64,000 nt of DNA from Segetibacter sp. (GTDB taxonomy: Bacteria; Bacteroidota; Bacteroidia; Chitinophagales; Chitinophagaceae): assembly GCA_021154405.1 (NCBI GenBank), contig JAJKIP010000030.1, positions 1-64,000 on the forward strand. Reading direction: 5' to 3'. Positions 45,260-53,998 of this stretch are shown piece after piece. The first letter of the stretch is position 1. Every line of letters starts with the position of its first letter. The translations under genes were made by a program, and so were the position numbers. Under the pieces are notes generated by a model. It ran no database searches. It was not told the origin of the DNA and worked only from the letters and a program-made list of their open reading frames with translations.

Positions 45260-46708
45260 GTGGCAAGAAAAAATAAACATATAGTACTGGAAAACATCCT
45301 GGTGGAGGATTATGCTGCAGAAGGAAAATCGCTGGCCCGGGTGGATGGGAAGGTGATTTTTATAGAAAATGTGGTGCCTGGAGATGTGGTCGATGTCAAA
45401 CTGGGCAAGAATAAAAAGGATTGGGCGGAAGGTTGGCCCCTTCGTTTTCATAGTCTTTCCAGCCAGCGGGTTGAACCATTCTGCCAGCATTTCGGGGTAT
45501 GCGGAGGCTGCCAGTGGCAGATGCTTCCATATGAAAAACAATTGGAATACAAACAGCGCCAGGTAAGGGATAATCTTCAGCGTATCGGGAAAATAAAGCT
45601 GCCTGAAATGCAGCCCATCTTAGGTGCCGATAGCACAAAGTTTTATCGAAATAAGATTGAATACACTTTCGGAACCCGGGAATATTTGTCAACAGCAGAA
45701 TTCAATAAGAGAAAGCAGGAATTAGCCAATTCATCTGAAAAACTGGATCCTTCTAACAAAAATGTGTTTGGATTCCATGCCAAAGGTTTTTGGGACAAGA
45801 TCGTGGATATCCAAACCTGCTATCTCCAGGATGAACCTACCAATGCCATCCGGAATGCCATCAGGGAATATGCAATTAGGAATGATTTCTCTTTTTACGA
45901 TATACGTCAGCATACCGGTCTTTTACGAACCATGCAGGTAAGACTCTGCACTACCGGAGAATTGATGTTAAATATAGTATTCGGGGAAAATGACCAGAAA
46001 AAAATAAAGCTCCTGCTGGATTACATGCTGACAGATTTTCCTGCCATCACCACTATTTTGTACACGATCAATACAAAGAAAAATGATAGCATGAACGACC
46101 TGGAGCCAGTTGTCTATCATGGGAAAGGTTTTGTAATTGAAAAACTGGAGGACTTCCAGTTCAAGATCGGACCCAAATCTTTTTTTCAAACGAACTCAAG
46201 GCAGGGAGAAGCGTTGTACAAAGTAGCAAGGGAGTTTGCCGGATTAACAGGGACTCAAACCGTTTATGATCTGTATTGTGGAACAGGCAGCATAGGTATC
46301 TTTCTTAGCGAGGGTGCAAAAAAGATCATTGGAGTGGAATTGATTGAGGATGCAATTGCTGACGCAAAGGAAAATGCACAGCTGAACAATCTTCAATCAA
46401 CTGCATTTTTTGCAGGCGATGTGATTGATGTTTGTGACGACAGCTTTTTTGCTGACCATGGAAGCCCTGATGTGATCATTACTGACCCGCCAAGGATGGG
46501 GATGCATGAAAAGCTGACAAGAAAGATTCTGGACATCGCTGCCCCGACAGTTGTTTACGTTAGTTGTAATCCTGCTACCCAGGCGCGCGACCTGGCCCTG
46601 CTGGATGAGAAGTATGAGGTAACGGCGATTCGTCCGGTTGATATGTTCCCTCACACCCTGCATATTGAGAATGTTGCGCAACTGAAGAGAAGGGATTTAC
46701 ATAATTGA
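45260..46708 (+). CDS. rlmD: 23S rRNA (uracil-5-)-methyltransferase
   Basis: RumA-family enzyme of 482 residues that makes 5-methyluridine in 23S rRNA. Domain order: TRAM domain (about 10-70), an iron-sulfur Cys cluster (FCQHFGVCGGCQ and later QTCYLQ), a SAM methyltransferase with YDLYCGTGSIGIFLSE, ITDPPRMGM and the nucleophile VSCNPATQARDL. The GTG start at 45260 is used because ARKNKHIVLENILVEDYA is the expected first strand and no ATG lies upstream in frame. The exact target base of this family differs between members. Confidence 0.92.
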   Translation: MARKNKHIVLENILVEDYAAEGKSLARVDGKVIFIENVVPGDVVDVKLGKNKKDWAEGWPLRFHSLSSQRVEPFCQHFGVCGGCQWQMLPYEKQLEYKQRQVRDNLQRIGKIKLPEMQPILGADSTKFYRNKIEYTFGTREYLSTAEFNKRKQELANSSEKLDPSNKNVFGFHAKGFWDKIVDIQTCYLQDEPTNAIRNAIREYAIRNDFSFYDIRQHTGLLRTMQVRLCTTGELMLNIVFGENDQKKIKLLLDYMLTDFPAITTILYTINTKKNDSMNDLEPVVYHGKGFVIEKLEDFQFKIGPKSFFQTNSRQGEALYKVAREFAGLTGTQTVYDLYCGTGSIGIFLSEGAKKIIGVELIEDAIADAKENAQLNNLQSTAFFAGDVIDVCDDSFFADHGSPDVIITDPPRMGMHEKLTRKILDIAAPTVVYVSCNPATQARDLALLDEKYEVTAIRPVDMFPHTLHIENVAQLKRRDLHN

Positions 46709-46738
46709 CAAATTAGAGAATAAAAGTATTTTTGAGCC

Positions 46739-47461
46739 ATGAGTGATTTTCGCTATACGCGTCCAAGCAGTTTTCCTCCTGTAATAAAAAATCTGATCAT
46801 AATCAACGCACTGGTGTGGGTTGCTCAACTGTTTTTTGATCAGCAATATGATCTTTCAGGAAAATTGGGATTATGGCCCATCGAATCAGATCATTTCAAG
46901 CCTTACCAGATTGCCACGCACATGTTTGCCCATGCCAGTTATATACCTGGTGGGGGAATTATGTTCTGGCATATTCTTTTTAATATGCTAATGCTGTGGA
47001 TGTTTGGAAGAATACTGGAAAATGTGTGGGGAGGGAAAAGATTCCTGTTTTTCTATCTCGCCTGTGGTGTAGGATCTGCGATTGCGCATATGACCGTTCA
47101 ATATTTTGAATTCAGGCCGGTTGCCGAGGCTATTGAGCAGGCAAAACAATTAGGTAATCTTGACCTTGCGAGAGCGATTGACGATAGATACGCCGGGTAT
47201 GCCATAGGGGCATCAGGGGCAGTGATGGGTGTAATGGTAGCTTTTGCTTTCCTTTTTCCAAATACGGAACTACTCCTGTTTTTTGCAATACCAGTCAAAG
47301 CCAAATGGGCTATATTAGGTTATGTGGCACTCGATCTCTTTGGCGGTATAAATCCGTCCCAGGGTGATAACGTGGCTCACTTTGCTCACCTTGGTGGTGC
47401 AATCACAGGATTCATAATTGTATTTATCTGGAACAAAAGCAATAGACGAACGCTTTATTAA
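46739..47461 (+). CDS. Rhomboid intramembrane serine protease (1 of 2)
   Basis: A 240-residue membrane protease with about six hydrophobic helices. Catalytic residues seen: the Ser of AIGASGAVMG and the His of HFAHLGGAITG; HILFNMLMLWMFG holds the Asn-containing oxyanion region. The length is the minimal rhomboid core. It lies 30 bases after rlmD and is followed by a second rhomboid. Substrates are unknown. Confidence 0.93.
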   Translation: MSDFRYTRPSSFPPVIKNLIIINALVWVAQLFFDQQYDLSGKLGLWPIESDHFKPYQIATHMFAHASYIPGGGIMFWHILFNMLMLWMFGRILENVWGGKRFLFFYLACGVGSAIAHMTVQYFEFRPVAEAIEQAKQLGNLDLARAIDDRYAGYAIGASGAVMGVMVAFAFLFPNTELLLFFAIPVKAKWAILGYVALDLFGGINPSQGDNVAHFAHLGGAITGFIIVFIWNKSNRRTLY

Positions 47462-47512
47462 CAAATGACGCGGACAGAAAAAGAGTTAAATTTACCTTCG
47501 GAATTGTGAGCT

Positions 47513-48442
47513 ATGAGTTACAAAGAAAAAGAATACCGACAACGCCTTTCTCTTGGGCAACGCAGCAATACATTGGTCTTACTGATCAGCATTAATGTTA
47601 TCCTGTATATTGTTCTCGCCTTTATTTACGCTTTCTTTTATATGCAGTATAAGGATAGCGGTAATACGGATGTTCGCTTCAATAATAGTGTTTTATCCTG
47701 GTTCACTTTGCCCGGTAGTCTGGGAAAACTGGCTACCCGTCCATGGACGCTGATCACACATATGTTTGCAGATAACAGACTGTGGCCCGTGATCGGGAAT
47801 ATGCTTTGGCTCTGGATGTTTGGTTATATACTGCAGGACCTTACCGGAAACCGGAAACTATTCCCCATTTATTTTTATGGAGCCCTGGCAGGCGCCATTG
47901 CATTTTTAGCCGCAGTAAACCTGATTGATAATTATAGTGCCGCAAAGATTGCGCCCCCAATTCTGGGTGCATCATCTGGTGTAATGGCTATTGCAATTGC
48001 TGTTACTACACTTTCCCCCGGTTATCGCATTTTTCCAATGATAAATGGAGGATTTCCAATATGGATCCTCACCGTTCTATACCTGGCCGTGGATGTGGCG
48101 CTCCTTGCTGCTGATAATTCAGGGCAACAGGTGGCCCATATCGCAGGTGGAATAACCGGCTTTCTTTTTATCCATTCCTATAAAAAGGGAATTGACTGGG
48201 GCGGATGGATGAATAATTTTTATGATTGGGTCAATGATCTTTTCAATCCGGAAAAGCCTAAAAAGGGTAAATCGATCCGGCAGGAACTTTTTTATAAATC
48301 TCCCACAAAGCCTTACCAGAAGAAATCAAACGTTACTCAACAACGCGTTGATGAAATATTAGATAAGATCAATCAAAATGGCTATGACTCCCTGACTGAT
48401 GAAGAAAAGGAATTATTAAAGAAAGCCAGCCGTGATATTTAA
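47513..48442 (+). CDS. Rhomboid intramembrane serine protease (2 of 2), C-terminal extension
   Basis: A 309-residue rhomboid with Ser in ILGASSGVMA and His in QQVAHIAGGITG. The core spans about 15-225; a soluble basic tail of about 80 residues ends in a helical DEILDKINQNGYDSLTDEEKELLKK segment, typed DUF6576 in Bacteroidota rhomboids. Its first rhomboid helix region is more divergent than in the neighbour. A TACCTTCG sequence, one base off the promoter box, lies 13 bases upstream. Confidence 0.9.
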   Translation: MSYKEKEYRQRLSLGQRSNTLVLLISINVILYIVLAFIYAFFYMQYKDSGNTDVRFNNSVLSWFTLPGSLGKLATRPWTLITHMFADNRLWPVIGNMLWLWMFGYILQDLTGNRKLFPIYFYGALAGAIAFLAAVNLIDNYSAAKIAPPILGASSGVMAIAIAVTTLSPGYRIFPMINGGFPIWILTVLYLAVDVALLAADNSGQQVAHIAGGITGFLFIHSYKKGIDWGGWMNNFYDWVNDLFNPEKPKKGKSIRQELFYKSPTKPYQKKSNVTQQRVDEILDKINQNGYDSLTDEEKELLKKASRDI

Positions 48443-48499
48443 CGGCATTTCAACACCTCTAACACTATAATTTTATAGGCACATGTTGTAAATTGCAAT

Positions 48500-49621
48500 A
48501 TGGCAACCAAACTTCGTCGTTTTACCAAGCGATTACTCATCGTTTTAAACGTGGTTGCTGTTATATTCTTCTTGCTCGCCTGTCTTGCAGCCTATCTTGA
48601 TCCGCAAAACTGGTGGTTCATTTCCTCCCTGGCCCTGGCATTTCCTTTCCTGCTGCTAATAGTGCTGGCTTTTTTGTTATGGTGGATATTTATTAAAATA
48701 AAATGGGCAATGATCTCAGGCATCGCCTTATCACTGGGAATTGTAGGAATATCCCATTTTTATGCATTTCATTTTCCTGCATCGTTTAAAAAGGAAAAAG
48801 AGAAAAATTCCATCCGGATAGCAACCTGGAATGTGGCACGTTTTATTGAAATGAAACGAAACAATAATAAGGGTAGCCAGACAAGGTTGAAAATGATGGA
48901 CCTGATCCGTGAGCAGAATGCTGATATCCTTTGTTTGCAGGAGTTCTTTCATTCAACGGATAATACTTATTACGCCAATATTGATTATGTGCGTGATAAA
49001 CTTCATTACCCTTATTATTACTTTTCCCAGGATGATGATGGTTTCCCTCATTTGACCGGAAGCATAATCTTTTCCAGATATCCCATCATCGATAGCGGGA
49101 TTATCCGATATCCGCGTCCTACCTTGCCAGATGCATTGATACATGCAGATATCAAGGTAAACAATGATACGATTCGGGTATATACCACGCACCTGCAATC
49201 CCTCCAGTTTGGAAAGAATGATTATCAAAAGATCGATCAGATAAAATCTGTAGAGGATAGCCTTCTTTCGAATTCACGTACCATCCTGTCAAAAATCAAG
49301 AATGCAGTGATCAATCGTAGCATCCAGGCATATATTATTGGGGAAGTGCTGGATGACTCACCCTATCCTTTATTATTTTGTGCAGACCTGAATGATGTAC
49401 CCAATTCATATACCTATTCAAAAGTGAGAGGGGATATGCAGGACGCATTTCTGAAAAGGGGTGGGGGTATAGGAAGGACTTTTGCTGCTTTATCTCCTAC
49501 GCTTCGGATAGATTATATATTTGCTGAAGAGGATTTCAGGGTCAGGCAGTTTAAGCGTATCATAAAAGACTATTCGGATCATTATATGCTTGTTTCTGAT
49601 GTTCAGCTGAAGCCTAAATGA
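48500..49621 (+). CDS. Endonuclease/exonuclease/phosphatase (EEP) family protein
   Basis: A 373-residue protein. Residues 1-90 hold about three hydrophobic segments that anchor it; residues about 110-373 form the EEP domain with IRIATWNVARF, ADILCLQEFF (metal-binding Glu), CADLNDVPNS and the C-terminal LRIDYIF plus YSDHYMLVSDV. The domain faces either side of the membrane depending on topology. Substrate may be a phospholipid, nucleotide or nucleic acid. It lies 58 bases after the rhomboid pair. Confidence 0.85.
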   Translation: MATKLRRFTKRLLIVLNVVAVIFFLLACLAAYLDPQNWWFISSLALAFPFLLLIVLAFLLWWIFIKIKWAMISGIALSLGIVGISHFYAFHFPASFKKEKEKNSIRIATWNVARFIEMKRNNNKGSQTRLKMMDLIREQNADILCLQEFFHSTDNTYYANIDYVRDKLHYPYYYFSQDDDGFPHLTGSIIFSRYPIIDSGIIRYPRPTLPDALIHADIKVNNDTIRVYTTHLQSLQFGKNDYQKIDQIKSVEDSLLSNSRTILSKIKNAVINRSIQAYIIGEVLDDSPYPLLFCADLNDVPNSYTYSKVRGDMQDAFLKRGGGIGRTFAALSPTLRIDYIFAEEDFRVRQFKRIIKDYSDHYMLVSDVQLKPK

Positions 49622-49679
49622 ATTCCCGTTTTAACAGCAAGGCAGGGCTTCCACCAGTCGTCAACTGCCTCCTGCCCCC

Positions 49680-49687
49680 TATCTTTG
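49680..49687 (+). promoter_or_regulatory. Bacteroidota -7 element (TATCTTTG) for cysS
   Basis: TATCTTTG lies 22 bases before the cysS ATG at 49710, in the gap after the EEP gene. No TTTG partner is clear. Confidence 0.5.
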
Positions 49688-49709
49688 CCAGACTTTTATT
49701 GGAGTTACA

Positions 49710-51206
49710 ATGAGCGAGTTAAAGGTCCATAATTCTTATAGCAGACAAAAGGAAGTTTTTACCCCTATCACACCGGGACATGTAGGCATGTATGTGTGTG
49801 GTCCCACCGTGAGCGGCGAAAGTCATCTGGGCCATGCCCGTCCTTACATAACATTTGATGTGGTGTACAGATACCTTAACCATTTAGGCTATAAGGTTCG
49901 CTATGTCCGGAATATTACCGATGCTGGCCACTTTGAGGAAGAAGGTCGTGCAGCAGAGGATAAGATATCAAAGAAGGCTACACTCGAAAAGCTTGAACCC
50001 ATGGAACTGGTGCAGAAATACACCAATCTTTTCCATTGGGGAATGGCGGAATTCAATACGCTGCGTCCATCCATAGAACCAACTGCTACCGGTCATATTG
50101 TTGAACAGATTGGGATGATCCAAAAGCTGATACAGGAAGGTTATGCCTACGAGGCAAACGGCTCAGTCTATTTTGATGTAAGGAAGTATGCCGCCTCACA
50201 TGATTATGGCAAACTTAGTGGCCGCATCATTGATGAACTTTTTGTAAATACACGGGATACAGAAGGACAGGAGGAAAAAAAAGACAGTGTGGATTTTGCA
50301 CTTTGGAAAAATGCTGCTCCTGAACATATCATGCGCTGGCAATCTCCCTGGGGCGAAGGATTTCCCGGATGGCACATTGAATGCTCTGCCATGGCAACAA
50401 AATACCTGGGTAGCCAGTTTGATATTCATGGTGGCGGTATGGACCTGCAATTTCCTCACCATGAAAGTGAAATTGCACAAAGTACCATCTGCAATCATGT
50501 AGCTCCGGTGCGTTACTGGATGCACAACAATATGATCACCATCAATGGTAAAAAGATGGGGAAGAGTTACAATAATGTTATCACTCTTACCCAGCTCTTT
50601 AGCGGAAATCATCCCGAACTGCAAAAAGCATATCACCCGATCGTGATCCGGTTTTTCATTCTGCAAACCCATTATCGCAGTACGCTTGATTTCAGCAATG
50701 AAGCATTGATGGCTTCTGAAAAAGGATTAAAAAGGTTATGGGAAGGATATGAGGCGCTGAAGAAACTGCAGTATGAGAACACAGCTGGTAAAGAAATAAA
50801 TGCTGACCTGGATGGAAAGGTGAAAAAGCTGGCAGAGGAGTTTGAGGAGTTCATGAATGATGATATCAGTACTGCAAAAGTACTGGCAAATATGTTTGAG
50901 CTGGTGCCAGTGATCAACTCCATGAAGGATAAAACCATCCCGGTATCTTCTTTGTCCGCTGAAACTTTTGAATTCCTGAAAAAGCAGTTCAGCCTCTATA
51001 TTGAGGATATTCTTGGCTTGAAAGATATTTCAGAAGGCAATAACGACAAATTACAGGGGGTATTACAATTGCTGATTGATATCCGCAAAGAGGCTAAGGG
51101 CAAAAAAGATTTTACTACATCCGATAAGATCAGGAAACAACTGGCTGATATGGGCATCCTTATCAAAGACGAAAAGGATGGCAGCATGAGCTACAGTTTT
51201 GAATGA
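49710..51206 (+). CDS. cysS: Cysteinyl-tRNA synthetase
   Basis: Class I synthetase of 498 residues. Seen: the HIGH-type motif SHLGHARPY with the zinc Cys in CGPTVSG, further zinc residues in ECSAMATK and HHESE, the KMSKS-type KKMGKSYNN and the C-terminal anticodon-binding helices. Length and order are normal. It has its own promoter-like box. It is convergent with the Gfo/Idh gene after 20 bases. Confidence 0.96.
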   Translation: MSELKVHNSYSRQKEVFTPITPGHVGMYVCGPTVSGESHLGHARPYITFDVVYRYLNHLGYKVRYVRNITDAGHFEEEGRAAEDKISKKATLEKLEPMELVQKYTNLFHWGMAEFNTLRPSIEPTATGHIVEQIGMIQKLIQEGYAYEANGSVYFDVRKYAASHDYGKLSGRIIDELFVNTRDTEGQEEKKDSVDFALWKNAAPEHIMRWQSPWGEGFPGWHIECSAMATKYLGSQFDIHGGGMDLQFPHHESEIAQSTICNHVAPVRYWMHNNMITINGKKMGKSYNNVITLTQLFSGNHPELQKAYHPIVIRFFILQTHYRSTLDFSNEALMASEKGLKRLWEGYEALKKLQYENTAGKEINADLDGKVKKLAEEFEEFMNDDISTAKVLANMFELVPVINSMKDKTIPVSSLSAETFEFLKKQFSLYIEDILGLKDISEGNNDKLQGVLQLLIDIRKEAKGKKDFTTSDKIRKQLADMGILIKDEKDGSMSYSFE

Positions 51207-51226
51207 CCTGGATTTAGCTGAAGGTA

Positions 51227-52558
51227 TCAGACCTTGGGCAATTTATATCCGTTGTGATAGACCTTCATCATATATTGATCATTCACTTTATTATCTGTAA
51301 ATTTTCCCGATCCTTTGTCCCAGGTCAATTTCTGCCCGGTACGAAATGCAATATTACCCATTTGCGCTACAGTAGCAACATGCGCTGCTGCTTCTACATT
51401 GCAATTCAGGGATTCCTTTTTATTATTTCTAATAGCATCAGTAAAATTGATCCAGTGCCTGTCAACGCCATTATCAGATGATTTTACAAATGGCCTGCTG
51501 ACCTTGTTCTTCGCCTGCGCCTCCTCAATTACTTCCCAGCCTGATCTGTCCAGCACCAGCGTACCATTGTTTCCAATAAAGGCAATGCAATGTGTTCTGC
51601 CATAAGAACCATTGTCAATCCCCATTGCGCTATCCCAAACCAGGTTGAATCCATCAAATTCATAAAGTGTAGTGAGTGTATCTGGTGTTTCCTGGTATAA
51701 TTCAGGATAAGCAAACTTGCCACCTAAAGCTGAAATGGATTTAGGTGTTTCAGCCTTCATGCCCAGCAAAGCATAGTCTAAAAGATGAACGCCCCAGTCT
51801 GTCATTAAGCCACCAGCATAATCCCAGAACCACCGGAAATGAAAATGAAAACGACTTGCATTGAAAGGTCTTGCTGGAGCTGGCCCAAGCCAGGTCTTAT
51901 AATCAACTCCCGGAGGTGGAGCGCTATCAGGCACTACTGGTTGCGGACGCATCCATCCCTGGTAGCAGGATACCTTGACTGTACGTATCATACCCAGTTG
52001 GCCACTATGCACAAAATCAACAGCATCTTTGAAATGCTGCTGGCTTCGCTGCCATTGTCCAACCTGTACCACACGATCATATCTTTTCTGAGCTGCTATC
52101 ATTGCACGACATTCGCCAATTGAATTTCCTACGGGTTTTTCACAATACACATGCTTTCCGGCCTCGCAGGCCTGCATCATTATTAGTGCATGCCAATGGT
52201 CCGGCGTACCGATAATGACGAGATCAATATCCTTATTATCCAGAATGGTTCGATAGTCACCCGTTGTCTTAACCTTGTCTGTATCAATGTTCCATTTTTT
52301 CAGATCAGCCAACCGCTGATCGATCACGCTTTGGTCTATATCACAGATAGCAACCAGGTTCGCACCAGGAACCTTCAGAGCAGAAGTAACATTGGCCCAG
52401 CCCATTCCTTTTATTCCAATAGCCCCGATATTTAATCGGTCGGCCGGAGAAAACCGGTTAGGGAAAATGGCGAAGGCCTTATTATCCATGGAATTTAAAA
52501 CGGTACCGCCAGCAAGTAAAGCGGCGGATTGCTTCAGGAATTTTTTTCTGGAAGACAT
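51227..52558 (-). CDS. Exported Gfo/Idh/MocA-family oxidoreductase
   Basis: A 443-residue NAD(P)-dependent oxidoreductase with a Tat-like N-terminus (SRKKFLKQSAALLAGG). Seen: IGAIGIKGMGWANV (Rossmann loop), CDIDQSVIDQR, HVYCEKPVGNS and FWDYAGGLMTDWGVHLLDYAL. Many such secreted members of Bacteroidota act on sugars. The order of His and Asp around DWGVHLLD is typical. No sugar-import or glycoside hydrolase genes are adjacent, so a substrate is not suggested. Confidence 0.88.
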   Translation of the reverse strand: MSSRKKFLKQSAALLAGGTVLNSMDNKAFAIFPNRFSPADRLNIGAIGIKGMGWANVTSALKVPGANLVAICDIDQSVIDQRLADLKKWNIDTDKVKTTGDYRTILDNKDIDLVIIGTPDHWHALIMMQACEAGKHVYCEKPVGNSIGECRAMIAAQKRYDRVVQVGQWQRSQQHFKDAVDFVHSGQLGMIRTVKVSCYQGWMRPQPVVPDSAPPPGVDYKTWLGPAPARPFNASRFHFHFRWFWDYAGGLMTDWGVHLLDYALLGMKAETPKSISALGGKFAYPELYQETPDTLTTLYEFDGFNLVWDSAMGIDNGSYGRTHCIAFIGNNGTLVLDRSGWEVIEEAQAKNKVSRPFVKSSDNGVDRHWINFTDAIRNNKKESLNCNVEAAAHVATVAQMGNIAFRTGQKLTWDKGSGKFTDNKVNDQYMMKVYHNGYKLPKV

Positions 52559-52585
52559 CGTTAGCGGTTTAGAATAATGAATATA

Positions 52586-53266
52586 CTACATTTCCTTCCA
52601 CGCCCTTACCATTTCCCGCTTTCCAGGCGGGCCGGTCAGCTTTTCAACTTTGAATCCTGCCGACTGCATTGCCCTTCGAACATCTCCCTTGCTACAGTAA
52701 GTTACCAGTAACCCCCCAGGTGAAAGAAGAGCAAATATTTTTTCAAATACTCCGCTCGTCCAGAGTTCTGGCTGGGCAGCAGGAGCAAACGCATCAAAGT
52801 AGATGAGATGAAACAACTGACCTGAACGAGGCGTCTCAAATTTCAACAGATCGGTTCGAGATTTAAACAGTGTGAAACTTTCGACTATAGGGATTTCTTT
52901 TTCCCAGGGCGATGTGTGAAGGATTTCAAAAACGGGCTGAAGATCTTTGCGATCCAGCTGTTGAACATAATTAAGCGATTTGATCTGTTCCTGTTCTAGC
53001 GGGTATAATTCAATTGCGGTATAGTGTACAGGTTTTTGGACTGCTTCTGTTTCTATTAACGTCAGCAGGGCATTAAGACCAGTACCAAAACCCATTTCCA
53101 GAATGGATATGGAAGAATAGCTGGAAAGCGCCTGATTCAATCCCGCCTGTATGAACACATGTATTGATTCTCTGATCGCTCCGTGAGTGGAATGATAGGT
53201 AACATTCATTTCCGGGATGGAAACCGTTGATGAACCGTCCGCCGTAACAATAACCTGCCTTTCCAT
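52586..53266 (-). CDS. mnmD: tRNA 5-methylaminomethyl-2-thiouridine methyltransferase MnmD
   Basis: A 226-residue SAM methyltransferase that finishes the wobble-uridine modification. Seen: MGFGTGLNALLTLIE, YFDAFAPAAQPELWT (the DxFxPxxxPELW motif) and LLVTYCSKGDVRRAM. It stands alone without the MnmC oxidase domain, the normal state in many Bacteroidota. I use ATG 53266; a TTG at 53272 is in frame. TAAATTTG on the minus strand at 53270-53277 lies directly before the start. Confidence 0.88.
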   Translation of the reverse strand: MERQVIVTADGSSTVSIPEMNVTYHSTHGAIRESIHVFIQAGLNQALSSYSSISILEMGFGTGLNALLTLIETEAVQKPVHYTAIELYPLEQEQIKSLNYVQQLDRKDLQPVFEILHTSPWEKEIPIVESFTLFKSRTDLLKFETPRSGQLFHLIYFDAFAPAAQPELWTSGVFEKIFALLSPGGLLVTYCSKGDVRRAMQSAGFKVEKLTGPPGKREMVRAWKEM

Positions 53267-53325
53267 TTGCAAATTTATATTTATCTCCCCCCTTAAATTT
53301 GATCCAGTGATTTAATTTTACTTCC

Positions 53326-53351
53326 CCCGCCGAAGCTTATGCGAAGGCGGG
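53326..53351 (+). repeat. Palindromic hairpin element next to AlkA-type gene start
   Basis: CCCGCC and GGCGGG arms enclose GAA-GC-TTAT-GC-GAA: a 6-bp GC stem, a symmetric GAA/GAA purine internal loop and a 2-bp top stem with a TTAT loop. It ends 6 bases before the ATG at 53358. The element has the look of dispersed intergenic palindromes found in Bacteroidota. It could hide the translation start. Confidence 0.6.
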
Positions 53352-53357
53352 TTACCT

Positions 53358-53969
53358 ATGCATTACAAAGAACATCTGAGTAAGGACAGAAAGCTGAAAA
53401 AACTGATTGAAGGTAGCGAACCGCATACCCTGAAGAAGCGCAAGAATATTTGTAACTATCTCTGTGCCTCCATTATGAGCCAGCAACTTTCCACTAAAGT
53501 GGCCAAAGTGATCCATACCCGCTTTATTGGTCTTTACGGAAACAAAGAACCTGGTGCACAACAGATTATTGATACTCCCCATGAACAATTAAGGTCAATC
53601 GGACTGTCCAATGCCAAAGCGAATTATGTAAAGAACGTGGCCCAGTTTGAACTGGACCATGGTATGGACCATAAGAAGCTGAATAAAATGGAAAATGAGG
53701 AAATAATAGAGTATCTCACCCAGATCAAAGGCGTTGGCCGGTGGACAGTTGAAATGCTTCTCATGTTTGCATTGGGACGTGAAGATATATTTGCGATTGA
53801 TGACTGGGGTGTTCAGAATGCCATGATCCATTTATATAAGCTGGACCGGGAGGATAAGAAAAAATTTCGTGAGGACCTTCTCCGCATCTCCAAAAAATGG
53901 AGCCCTTACAGGACCTATGCCTGTTTGCATCTTTGGAGATGGAAAGACAATCCACCTGAAATAAAATGA
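53358..53969 (+). CDS. AlkA-type DNA-3-methyladenine glycosylase (second copy)
   Basis: HhH-GPD glycosylase of 203 residues. Seen: IMSQQLSTKVAKV, the helix-hairpin-helix IKGVGRWTVEMLLMFAL and the catalytic Asp in IFAIDDWGVQNAM, WSPYRTYACLHLWRW near the end. It lacks the iron-sulfur Cys cluster of EndoIII. It is distinct from the glycosylase at 15100 in the active-site strand (DDWG against GDLA). It probably excises alkylated bases. A stable hairpin ends 6 bases before its start. Confidence 0.9.
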   Translation: MHYKEHLSKDRKLKKLIEGSEPHTLKKRKNICNYLCASIMSQQLSTKVAKVIHTRFIGLYGNKEPGAQQIIDTPHEQLRSIGLSNAKANYVKNVAQFELDHGMDHKKLNKMENEEIIEYLTQIKGVGRWTVEMLLMFALGREDIFAIDDWGVQNAMIHLYKLDREDKKKFREDLLRISKKWSPYRTYACLHLWRWKDNPPEIK

Positions 53970-53998
53970 TTATCGCAACCCATAATTGAGGTGAATGA

